Shown: piece after piece, positions 1-6,118 of the stretch
Layout of the letters: each line of letters starts with the position of its first letter
Position numbering within the stretch: position 1 is the stretch's first letter
Made by a program: the position numbers and the translations under genes
Assembly: GCF_902489365.1 (NCBI RefSeq)
Contig: NZ_CABTZR010000062.1
Location: 1 to 12,844, forward strand
Direction of reading: 5' to 3'
Length of the DNA stretch: 12,844 nucleotides
Origin: an uncultured Corynebacterium sp.
Lineage (GTDB): Bacteria; Actinomycetota; Actinomycetes; Mycobacteriales; Mycobacteriaceae
The notes under the pieces: model-generated
What the model was told of the DNA's origin: nothing
Databases searched by the model: none
What the model saw: the letters and a program-made list of their open reading frames with translations, nothing else

Positions 1-206
1 GGAGGGGGGACAGCAAAGGCCGCTAATCTCCAAAGAGTCGTAAACGCGCGTAGGGGGAGTTCAAGAGTTTTGGCAACAACGGCAGTTTGAAAGAGTCGTG
101 GCGCTAGTCATAGAGGACTTCGTCGAGAGGGAGGGCGTCGCCAAGCAACGCCTGATTCTTAGCAATGTCGACGTAGGAGGAGAGAAACAGCACGTAAAAC
201 GACGAA
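1..206. other. Region downstream of aceF with no convincing gene
   Basis: No confident gene is visible here. A 10-bp direct repeat, AAAGAGTCGT, occurs at 32-41 and 90-99. On the minus strand a frame in phase with aceF is open from the aceF stop to a TAG at 104-106, then again to a TAG at 23-25. Its segment 104-193 reads plausibly protein-like (for example DALPLDEVLYD at the end) and begins with a possible GTG. The plus strand is also open across part of the same stretch, as often happens in GC-rich DNA. It could be a gene remnant or chance. In C. glutamicum lipB follows aceF, and it may lie beyond the window edge. Confidence 0.4.
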
Positions 207-233
207 GCTCCCCCGCCGCGGTGGCGGGGGAGC
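207..233 (-). terminator. Hairpin terminator downstream of aceF
   Basis: A perfect 11-bp inverted repeat (GCTCCCCCGCC at 207-217, GGCGGGGGAGC at 223-233) with a 5-nt loop lies 32 bp beyond the aceF stop. Read on the minus strand it is followed by a moderately U-rich run (TTCGTCGTTTTACG). The position and very stable GC stem fit a Rho-independent terminator for aceF, though the U-tract is imperfect. Confidence 0.75.
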
Positions 234-265
234 AGCCTCTTAAGACGTGGAGGTCTTGTTAAGGC

Positions 266-1972
266 TTAGAGGTCAAGGTCGGCTTCGAAATCTGCGGTTT
301 CGAGGCGGTCCTTGATGGTCGTGATGAAGCGACCAGCGTCGGCACCGTCGACCACCTGGTGGTCGTAGGTGAACGGCAGGTAGCACATCTGGCGGATGGC
401 GATAGCGTCCTGGCCATCCTCGGTCACGACGACCGCGCGCTTGGTAATAGCGGCGGTGCCCAGGATGCCGGCCTGCGGCGGAACCAGAATCGGGGTATCC
501 AGCAGGGCGCCCTCGGAGCCGATGTTGGTCACGGTGAAGGTAGCACCGGTCAGATCATTCGGCTTGAGCTTGTTGTTGCGTGCCTTATCAGCCAGCTCGG
601 CGATCTTCTGGGCAATCTCCGGCAGCGTCAGCTCCTGAGCCTTGTGGATGACCGGAGTCAGCAGGCCGCGCGGAGTATCCACGGCGATGGCCACGTTGAC
701 GTCAGCGTGGTAGGTCATCTCCTTGGTCTCCGGGTTGTAGGAAGCGTTAACGTTCGGGTGGGAGACCAGTGCCTCAACGGTTGCCTTCACAATGAACGGC
801 AGGAAGGAGAGGTTGGCCTCGTACTTGTCGATGAACGCCTGCTTGGACTGCTTGCGCATATCCCAGATAGCAGTCATATCGACTTCCTGAACGTGGGTCA
901 GCTGAGCGGAAATCTGGAGGGCCTCAACCATCTTGGACGCCGTGATCTCGCGGATACGGTTGACCTTCTGGGTGGTGCCGATGAGCTCCTGCTTCTCCGG
1001 ATCCACGGACTTGGTGGACCAGCGAGCGCGCGGGTTGCTGGAGGAAGCGCTAGCGGAGGAAGCCGGTGCCTCGCCCTCACCAGCAGCGGCCAGGACATCC
1101 TGCTTGCGGATGCGGCCGCCGACGCCAGTGCCGGAGACGGTGGAGAGGTCAACGCCGTGCTTTTCAGCCAGCTTGCGCACCAGCGGGGTGACATACGGGA
1201 CGTTATCGCCGTTGTTGACCTTGGTGGAAGTCTCAGAAGCCTTCGGCTCGGAGGACTGGGAAGCAGCAGGCTTCTCCTCGGCCTTCGGCTCTTCCTTCTT
1301 CTCTTCGACCTTGGGCTCTTCCTTCTTTTCCTCTGCCTTTTCTTCCTTGTCATCCTTGGCTGCAGGCTTTTCGGAAGCTGCGGCGGAGCCGTCGCCGACG
1401 CGGGCGATGACGGCGCCGACGTCGACGGTGTCGTCTTCCTCGGCGAGGATTTCAACGAGGGTGCCGGCGACCGGGGAGGGGATTTCGGTGTCGACCTTGT
1501 CGGTGGAGACCTCGAGCAATGGTTCGTCGACCTCGACGGTGTCACCGACGGACTTCAGCCACTGGGTGATGGTGCCCTCGGTGACGGACTCACCAAGCTC
1601 CGGCATTTCCACGTCGGTGGCATCACCAGAAGCAGCGGGCGCCTCGGACTCAGCGTCCTCAGCAGGCTTGTCCGGGGTCTCGGCAGCCTTCTCGGAGGAA
1701 TCCTCGGACTCCTCAGCAGCCGGTGCGGACTCGCCCTCATCACCGATGATGGCGATGACCTCGCCCACGTCTACGGTGTCATCTTCCTCAGCCTTGATTT
1801 CGAGGATGGTGCCGGCGACCGGGGAGGGGATTTCGGTGTCGACCTTGTCGGTGGAGACCTCGAGCAATGGTTCGTCGACCTCGACGGTGTCACCGACGGA
1901 CTTCAGCCACTGGGTAATCGTGCCTTCGGTTACGGATTCGCCCAGTTCGGGCATCACAACAGAGTGTGCCAT
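266..1972 (-). CDS. aceF: Dihydrolipoamide acyltransferase (E2), pyruvate/2-oxoglutarate dehydrogenase complex
   Basis: This 568-residue E2 carries acyl groups on lipoyl-lysine and transfers them to CoA. Domains in order: lipoyl domain 1 (about 3-77, lipoylated K43 in STDKVD), an acidic Ala/Glu linker, lipoyl domain 2 (about 120-194, K159), a Lys/Glu-rich linker (about 200-255), the E1/E3-binding domain (about 258-295, start YVTPLVRKLA) and the CoA acyltransferase core (about 330-565). The catalytic motif DHQVVDG contains H538 and D542. An SD-like GAGGAG precedes the ATG. Databases often call this family sucB. In C. glutamicum AceF is the only full E2 and serves both pyruvate and 2-oxoglutarate dehydrogenases, with OdhA carrying its own fused E2 core, so aceF is preferred here; the M. 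tuberculosis name is dlaT. The two lipoyl-domain coding segments share 108 identical bases. Confidence 0.95.
   Translation of the reverse strand: MAHSVVMPELGESVTEGTITQWLKSVGDTVEVDEPLLEVSTDKVDTEIPSPVAGTILEIKAEEDDTVDVGEVIAIIGDEGESAPAAEESEDSSEKAAETPDKPAEDAESEAPAASGDATDVEMPELGESVTEGTITQWLKSVGDTVEVDEPLLEVSTDKVDTEIPSPVAGTLVEILAEEDDTVDVGAVIARVGDGSAAASEKPAAKDDKEEKAEEKKEEPKVEEKKEEPKAEEKPAASQSSEPKASETSTKVNNGDNVPYVTPLVRKLAEKHGVDLSTVSGTGVGGRIRKQDVLAAAGEGEAPASSASASSSNPRARWSTKSVDPEKQELIGTTQKVNRIREITASKMVEALQISAQLTHVQEVDMTAIWDMRKQSKQAFIDKYEANLSFLPFIVKATVEALVSHPNVNASYNPETKEMTYHADVNVAIAVDTPRGLLTPVIHKAQELTLPEIAQKIAELADKARNNKLKPNDLTGATFTVTNIGSEGALLDTPILVPPQAGILGTAAITKRAVVVTEDGQDAIAIRQMCYLPFTYDHQVVDGADAGRFITTIKDRLETADFEADLDL
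1460..1567 (-). repeat. aceF internal repeat, copy in lipoyl domain 2
   Basis: These 108 bp are identical, base for base, to 1808-1915, at an offset of 348 bp. The segment encodes the core of the second lipoyl domain, including the lipoylated lysine. Identity stops abruptly at both edges. Confidence 0.95.
1808..1915 (-). repeat. aceF internal repeat, copy in lipoyl domain 1
   Basis: This is the partner of 1460-1567, with no mismatches over 108 bp including synonymous positions. It encodes the core of the first lipoyl domain. The flanking parts of the two domains differ at several codons. Confidence 0.95.
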
Positions 1973-2021
1973 AAGTGTTAAGACTCCTCGAAAGTTGGAA
2001 TTAGTGAAACGCTAGTGTTTG

Positions 2022-2027
2022 ATTCTA
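2022..2027 (-). promoter_or_regulatory. Candidate -10 element of aceF
   Basis: On the minus strand this reads TAGAAT (5 of 6 to TATAAT), about 50 bp upstream of the aceF ATG. It would give a 5' leader of roughly 40 nt that includes the GAGGAG Shine-Dalgarno sequence. No clear -35 is visible, which is common in corynebacteria. Confidence 0.5.
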
Positions 2028-2106
2028 CAGCGTGTTTATAAAAGGTGCGCACGGGTGGGGTGAATTAGGGCATCCTCCGCACGAAGTGGCTGAAGGTGGC
2101 CTCCGG

Positions 2107-2112
2107 TAGGCT
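2107..2112 (+). promoter_or_regulatory. Candidate -10 element for a leaderless small orf
   Basis: TAGGCT, preceded by GG, fits the corynebacterial TAnnnT core. It ends 8 nt before the ATG at 2121 and no Shine-Dalgarno sequence lies between, so transcription probably begins at or just before the start codon. Confidence 0.5.
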
Positions 2113-2120
2113 AAAGAGCC

Positions 2121-2528
2121 ATGTTCAACCCCTTCCGCCGCAACAGCTCCAAGTCCCAACTGCGCCCACCCCGCGCACCGGGGGAGACCATTCGCGCAGA
2201 AGACGCTCAGGAGCTTCAAGCCTGGGCCCAAGGGCGGGCCTATATCGAGGCTTTTGTTGAGCCGGAGACCGTGGTCAACGAGATGTCTGTCGTTGTGGTT
2301 GATGAAAACGGTGCCTTCATACGCCGCCGCATTGGTGGGCCCAAAGGCATCGACGCGGTGGCTAAGCTGCTGCGCTGCGATGTCTATGACGTGGAAGAAA
2401 CCGGTTACCCCCAGCGGATGCGCGAACGCATTGAGCGCGAGCGGATCTTGCGCAAGCGGGAGGAACAACGCGAGCGCCGCCAGCGGTTTGAACAGCGACA
2501 GCAGCGGAATGGCCAGGACGGCAATTAG
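2121..2528 (+). CDS. Conserved hypothetical small basic protein
   Basis: This 135-residue protein has no recognised catalytic motif and no signal peptide or membrane segment. The N-terminus is short and basic (FNPFRRNSSKS). A compact central part follows, about 30-100, with alternating strands and helices (for example MSVVVVDENGAFIRRRIGG). The C-terminal 40 residues are a highly charged Arg/Glu/Gln helix, possibly coiled coil or nucleic-acid binding. A small hypothetical gene sits beside aceF in C. glutamicum too, so it is probably the conserved neighbour; this relies on memory of gene order. No Shine-Dalgarno is visible and a TAGGCT element lies 8 nt upstream, suggesting a leaderless mRNA. 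Its stop is 6 bp from the convergent pncA stop. Confidence 0.75.
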   Translation: MFNPFRRNSSKSQLRPPRAPGETIRAEDAQELQAWAQGRAYIEAFVEPETVVNEMSVVVVDENGAFIRRRIGGPKGIDAVAKLLRCDVYDVEETGYPQRMRERIERERILRKREEQRERRQRFEQRQQRNGQDGN

Positions 2529-2534
2529 AGCTGC

Positions 2535-3077
2535 TTAGCCGGTAACGATGGTGGCGCCTGCTTTCTTAAGCTCTTCCAGAGCGGCGGCGCCGCGGGCCTC
2601 GTCGACAGGCGCGCAGTAATCCGCCAGCACGCGCACCGTGAATCCCTCCGCAAGGGCGTCGGCAGCCGTCGCGCGCACGCAGTGATCGGTAGCGATGCCC
2701 ACGATGTCCACGGCGGTGATGTTGTGCTCGCGCAGCCACTCTGCCAGGGGAACACCGTCGGCCGCGCCTTCGAAACCGGAATACGCAGCGGTATATTCAC
2801 CCTTCTTGAAGTAGGCCTGGGCGGGACCGATCGCTTCATGCATCGCGGCACCGAAGGAATCGGCCACGCAGTGCGTGGGCCAGGTATCAATGAAATCTGG
2901 ATTCTCGGAGAAGTGGGTGCCCGGATCGATGTGCCAATCCTGCGTGGCCACGACAGTGTCGTAGGAAGGCTGGAGGGCGCCGATACGATCGGCCACCTCG
3001 TTGCCCTTCTCGGTGGCGAGAGCACCGCCCGGGCAGAAGTCATGTTGGACGTCGACGATGATGAGTGCGGGCTTCAT
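2535..3077 (-). CDS. pncA: Nicotinamidase/pyrazinamidase
   Basis: It hydrolyses nicotinamide to nicotinate and ammonia in NAD salvage; in mycobacteria the same enzyme activates pyrazinamide. The 180-residue protein has the full cysteine-hydrolase set of the isochorismatase fold: D9 (IIVDVQHDF), K92 (FKKGEY) and nucleophile C133 (IATDHCVRA). Metal ligands D47, H49, H55 and H69 (TQDWHIDPGTHF and WPTHC) match D49, H51, H57 and H71 of M. tuberculosis PncA. The ATG at 3077 is chosen because the protein then starts MKPALIIVDV like the family. A TTG three codons upstream is possible but lacks an RBS. A TAGAAT element 8 nt upstream suggests a leaderless transcript. It is divergent from glsA and convergent with the small orf before it. 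Confidence 0.93.
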   Translation of the reverse strand: MKPALIIVDVQHDFCPGGALATEKGNEVADRIGALQPSYDTVVATQDWHIDPGTHFSENPDFIDTWPTHCVADSFGAAMHEAIGPAQAYFKKGEYTAAYSGFEGAADGVPLAEWLREHNITAVDIVGIATDHCVRATAADALAEGFTVRVLADYCAPVDEARGAAALEELKKAGATIVTG

Positions 3078-3085
3078 GCATGACA

Positions 3086-3097
3086 ATTCTATACGCT
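3086..3097. promoter_or_regulatory. Candidate shared divergent promoter of pncA and glsA
   Basis: Only 28 bp separate the two start codons (3077 minus, 3106 plus). On the minus strand TAGAAT (3091-3086) ends 8 nt before the pncA ATG. On the plus strand TACGCT (3092-3097) ends 8 nt before the glsA ATG. The elements abut head to head and neither gene has a Shine-Dalgarno sequence, so one tiny bidirectional promoter with two leaderless mRNAs is the simplest reading. The plus-strand element is the weaker of the two. Confidence 0.45.
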
Positions 3098-3105
3098 GGG
3101 TCTGG

Positions 3106-4380
3106 ATGAAAACTCCGATTCCTTTTTATTTAGAGAAGATCCTAAACTCCGTACGCGACGAAGACAGCGGTGAGGTAGCGGATTATATTCCGCAGCTTGC
3201 CGACGCTAACCCGGACCAGCTCGGCGTCGCCCTGTGCTCTGTTACCGGCCACCTGTACAGCGCCGGTGATGCCGAGAACCGCTTTACTATCCAGTCGATT
3301 TCCAAGCCCTTCATTTATGCGCTTGCCCTGCAGGAACTCGGTCTCAGTGAGGTCCGTGAGGTGGTGGGACTGGAACCTTCGGGCCAGGCCTTTAACGAGC
3401 TTTCCTTGGCCAAGGACCACCGCCCCGTCAACCCGATGATTAATGCCGGCGCCATCGTGGTCAATCAGCTGATCAACGGCGTGGATTCGACTGTGGAAGA
3501 CCGCGTGGAGCGCATTCGCAGCTATGTCTCGAAGCTGGCGGGGCGCGAGGTGAACGTCGATAAGCGCCTGTGCGATTCCGAACTCGAGCATGCCGAGCGC
3601 AACCTCTCGATTGCCCACATGCTGCGTTCCTACGGGATTATTCAGGATGATGCTCACGACGCTGTGCTGTCCTATACCTCGCAGTGTGCACTGTCTGTCG
3701 ATGTCCGCGACTTGGCCGTCATGTCCGCCACGCTAGCCAATGGCGGACGTCAGCCGGTGACGGGAGAGAAGATTCTTGATGCCGACGTCTGCCGCTTGAC
3801 GCTTGCAGTGATGAGTTCGTGCGGCATGTATGACGGCGCAGGACGTTGGATGGCGGAGGTCGGCATCCCCGCTAAGTCCGGTGTGGCAGGTGGCCTTATC
3901 GGTACCCTGCCTGGCCAGCTCGGCGTGGCCACTCTTTCCCCGCGCTTGGACGAGCAGGGCAATAGCGTGCGTGGTACCGCTATTTTCCAGAAGCTGTCCT
4001 CGGACATGGGCTTGCACCTCATGTCTACCGATAACCGCTTTGGTGTGCACCCAGTGCGCAGCGTTGATGAAGATGATGAGACGGCGATCATTCGACTGCA
4101 GGGTCATATCAACTTCACCGCCACCGAAGCCATCCTCCACGAGCTGGAGGAGCGCCAGTTCTCCGGCAAGCGCTTGGCCTTGGACTTCTCCCAGGTCTCT
4201 GGCCTGCACAAGGTGGGCCGGCGCATGCTCAAGGAAGGACTGCGCCGGCTGCGTGAGGAAGGCAACGAGGTCGCGCTTGTCGACGATGACGGGCTCGTCA
4301 CCGACCGCGCCATGTCCGACGGCACGGTCCTCCCGCTGGCGGACAAGGAGGACTACGTCATCGCCGGCGAAGAGGTGTGA
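3106..4380 (+). CDS. glsA: Glutaminase with C-terminal STAS domain
   Basis: It deaminates L-glutamine to glutamate and ammonia in the cytoplasm. Residues about 8-310 are the serine-dependent beta-lactamase-like glutaminase domain. The catalytic S64-x-x-K67 is in QSISKPF, NPMINAGAI spans 109-117, and Y190, Y242 and the KSGVAGG loop at 257-263 are conserved. Bacterial glutaminases of the YbaS/YneH type are about 310 residues. This one has 424, because a STAS domain (about 325-420, with LALDFSQVSGLHKVG) follows, as in some other actinobacterial glutaminases. STAS domains usually mediate regulation or binding to membranes or partners; the effect here is unknown. The start at 3106 is preferred over TTG 3001 and ATG 3076, which overlap pncA. 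The stop codon lies in a strong stem-loop. Confidence 0.92.
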   Translation: MKTPIPFYLEKILNSVRDEDSGEVADYIPQLADANPDQLGVALCSVTGHLYSAGDAENRFTIQSISKPFIYALALQELGLSEVREVVGLEPSGQAFNELSLAKDHRPVNPMINAGAIVVNQLINGVDSTVEDRVERIRSYVSKLAGREVNVDKRLCDSELEHAERNLSIAHMLRSYGIIQDDAHDAVLSYTSQCALSVDVRDLAVMSATLANGGRQPVTGEKILDADVCRLTLAVMSSCGMYDGAGRWMAEVGIPAKSGVAGGLIGTLPGQLGVATLSPRLDEQGNSVRGTAIFQKLSSDMGLHLMSTDNRFGVHPVRSVDEDDETAIIRLQGHINFTATEAILHELEERQFSGKRLALDFSQVSGLHKVGRRMLKEGLRRLREEGNEVALVDDDGLVTDRAMSDGTVLPLADKEDYVIAGEEV

Positions 4381-4401
4381 GCGGCCTAAAGCCGCTCACA
4401 C
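4375..4401. terminator. Stem-loop between glsA and pepA, containing the glsA stop codon
   Basis: A perfect 11-bp inverted repeat (GTGTGAGCGGC at 4375-4385, GCCGCTCACAC at 4391-4401) has a 5-nt loop CTAAA. The glsA TGA (4378-4380) is inside the left arm. No good U-tract follows on either strand. It sits between two convergent genes, so it probably serves as a terminator or 3' stabiliser for both. Confidence 0.65.
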
Positions 4402-4428
4402 GAGGGGCCGAATTGAAGACGCTCTGAT

Positions 4429-5928
4429 CTAGGCTTCGGCGATCTCGCGCAGCGCTGCCACCACGGTGCGCACCGGCACACCGGTAGCGCGCTTCGGGGT
4501 GTAGCCGCGCGGGGCGGAACCGTTCCAGGAAGGACCGGCGATATCGATGTGGGCCCACTCGATGCCCTCGCCCACGAACTGCTTGAGGTAGGTACCGGCG
4601 AACTCCATGCCGCCCTCGCGCTTAGCGTTGATATTGCGGATATCCGCGGCCTGGGACTTGATCTCCTCGTCGTGCTCTTCCAGCAGCGGCATGGCCCAAG
4701 CGTTCTCGCCTACCTCGCGGCCGATTTCGGCGAGGCGATCGCGGAAGACTTCGGAGCCCATGATGCCGGAGGTGCGTGAGCCCAGCGCCACGATCTGTGC
4801 GCCGGTCAGCGTCGCGGTCTCGATGAGGTAATCCGGCTTATCCTCGCTGGCGCGGGCGATGGCGTCCGACAGTACGAGGCGGCCCTCAGCGTCGGTGTTG
4901 AGGACCTCGGAAGTCAGGCCGCCGTAGTGGGTAATGACATCGCCCGGGCGGGTGGCGCCAGAGCCCGGCATGTTTTCCGCCAGCGGCAGGGTAGCGGTGA
5001 TCTGAACCGGCAGCTTCAGCTTGGCCGCCGCGATGATGGTGGCCGCCATGGCAGCCGAGCCGCCCATGTCAGAGATCATGTCCCACATACCATTGCCCGG
5101 CTTCAGGGAGATACCGCCGGTATCGAAGGTAATGCCCTTACCTACAAGAGCCACGTGCTTCTTGGCCTTCTTGGGCTTCCAGCTCAGGCGCACCAGACGC
5201 GGCGGGCGGGCAGAACCCTTACCTACCGCGAGGATGCCGCCGAAGCCCTGCTTCTCCAGCTGCTTTTCATCGAGCACCTCGACGTCAAGACCGGCTTCCT
5301 TTGCCTGACCGGAAAGGAATGCGGCGTAGGACTCCGGGTAGAGCTCGTTGGCGGGGGCATTCACTAGGTCGCGGGCGAGCAAAACAGACTCGGCCACGGT
5401 GCGGGCTGCCTCGAATTCTTCGGAGACAGACTTATCAGCCACCACCACGAAAGTGGCCGGTTGTTCCTTCTCCTCCAGTTCGGTGGAACGAATGCCGCGA
5501 TAAGCGTAGCCGCCGAGGATCAGGCCCTCGACAGCGGCGGTAACACCGAAGTCCGCTAGCGTGGTCACGATGGTGCCCACGCCCGCGGTGGCGCGGGCCA
5601 CGGAGCCAGCGGCGCGGCGCAGTGCTTCTGCGTCGAGTTCCTCTACATCGCCCAAGCCCAGCGCGATGACCTGTGCAGCGCCGGCCTTCTGCGGGGCGGG
5701 AACCTTCACGATTTCCCCCGCCTTGCCCGTCGCGCCCACGGCCGCGAGGGCCTCATACGTCGAGCGCAGTGCGGACGAGCTGAGAAGAGAGGTGCCCGGC
5801 ACCTCGAGTCCCCCCTCACCGGCGAAGGTGGCGATCAGCAGGGCATCTGCCTGCTTGGGGGCCTTCTTGGCCAGCTCAACGGTGGGGAAAGAGCCGCGTG
5901 CGGGCAGTTCGAACGTGGAAGAAGCCAC
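4429..5928 (-). CDS. pepA: Leucyl aminopeptidase (M17 family, cytosolic)
   Basis: This metallo-aminopeptidase removes N-terminal residues from peptides in the cytoplasm. With the GTG start it has 499 residues: an N-terminal macro-like domain (about 1-170) and a C-terminal catalytic domain (about 180-495). The two-metal ligands and catalytic residues are all present: K264, D269, D287, D346 and E348, with K276 and R350. Each is offset by exactly 6 from E. coli PepA K270, D275, D293, D352, E354, K282 and R356. The signature NTDAEGRL is intact. The open frame extends upstream to 6120, but AAGGAGG lies 5 nt before GTG 5928, and the extension is Pro/Arg/Leu-rich and crosses the promoter region. The gene is convergent with glsA and divergent from ilvE. 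Confidence 0.95.
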   Translation of the reverse strand: MASSTFELPARGSFPTVELAKKAPKQADALLIATFAGEGGLEVPGTSLLSSSALRSTYEALAAVGATGKAGEIVKVPAPQKAGAAQVIALGLGDVEELDAEALRRAAGSVARATAGVGTIVTTLADFGVTAAVEGLILGGYAYRGIRSTELEEKEQPATFVVVADKSVSEEFEAARTVAESVLLARDLVNAPANELYPESYAAFLSGQAKEAGLDVEVLDEKQLEKQGFGGILAVGKGSARPPRLVRLSWKPKKAKKHVALVGKGITFDTGGISLKPGNGMWDMISDMGGSAAMAATIIAAAKLKLPVQITATLPLAENMPGSGATRPGDVITHYGGLTSEVLNTDAEGRLVLSDAIARASEDKPDYLIETATLTGAQIVALGSRTSGIMGSEVFRDRLAEIGREVGENAWAMPLLEEHDEEIKSQAADIRNINAKREGGMEFAGTYLKQFVGEGIEWAHIDIAGPSWNGSAPRGYTPKRATGVPVRTVVAALREIAEA

Positions 5929-5933
5929 GATGT

Positions 5934-5940
5934 CCTCCTT
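5934..5940 (-). promoter_or_regulatory. Ribosome binding site that sets the pepA start
   Basis: On the minus strand AAGGAGG is followed by ACATC and then the GTG at 5928. This is the best Shine-Dalgarno sequence in the window, at ideal spacing, and it rules out the 64-codon upstream extension as the likely protein. Confidence 0.88.
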
Positions 5941-5969
5941 GAGAAAAGTGACAATGGGATACTCCTCAC

Positions 5970-5975
5970 ACACTA
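5970..5975 (-). promoter_or_regulatory. Candidate -10 element of pepA
   Basis: TAGTGT on the minus strand in the context GGGTAGTGTG matches the corynebacterial gnTAnnnTng pattern. It would give a leader of about 35 nt carrying the AAGGAGG site. The rest of the 190-bp pepA/ilvE gap contains a C/A-rich stretch and no convincing gene. Confidence 0.45.
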
Positions 5976-6118
5976 CCCGTGCCCATGGTGTGGAACGCAG
6001 TGGGAGTGGGGTGGGGTGGCAGCGGGGCTTGTGGGCTCGCCGAGTGGACTCAAGGAGTGGTGATCTAGCTAAGGCATTTCTGCATCTCGATAGGGGACTA
6101 AGGAGTACGCTGTAATCC

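Noticed and set aside
359..1981. A 540-codon open frame on the plus strand opposite aceF
   Set aside because: It is the antisense of a GC-rich, repeat-bearing gene whose domains and catalytic residues are certain. Its Gly/Leu/Val/Asp-rich translation has no family features and no ribosome binding site.
2101..2120. DtxR-like iron-box resemblance (TAGGCTAA) upstream of the small orf
   Set aside because: Only the central eight bases match the 19-bp DtxR consensus and the flanks lack the inverted half, so it is better explained as a -10 element.
3001..3105. Longer glutaminase starting inside pncA
   Set aside because: The extra residues are the antisense of the conserved pncA N-terminus and are unlike glutaminases, while ATG 3106 gives the normal family start.
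5955..5970. Second GlxR-like 16-mer (TGGGA-N6-TCACA) in the pepA leader
   Set aside because: It also matches 9 of 10 consensus positions, but it lies downstream of the proposed -10 in a gene with no known GlxR link, so it is kept only as a weak possibility.
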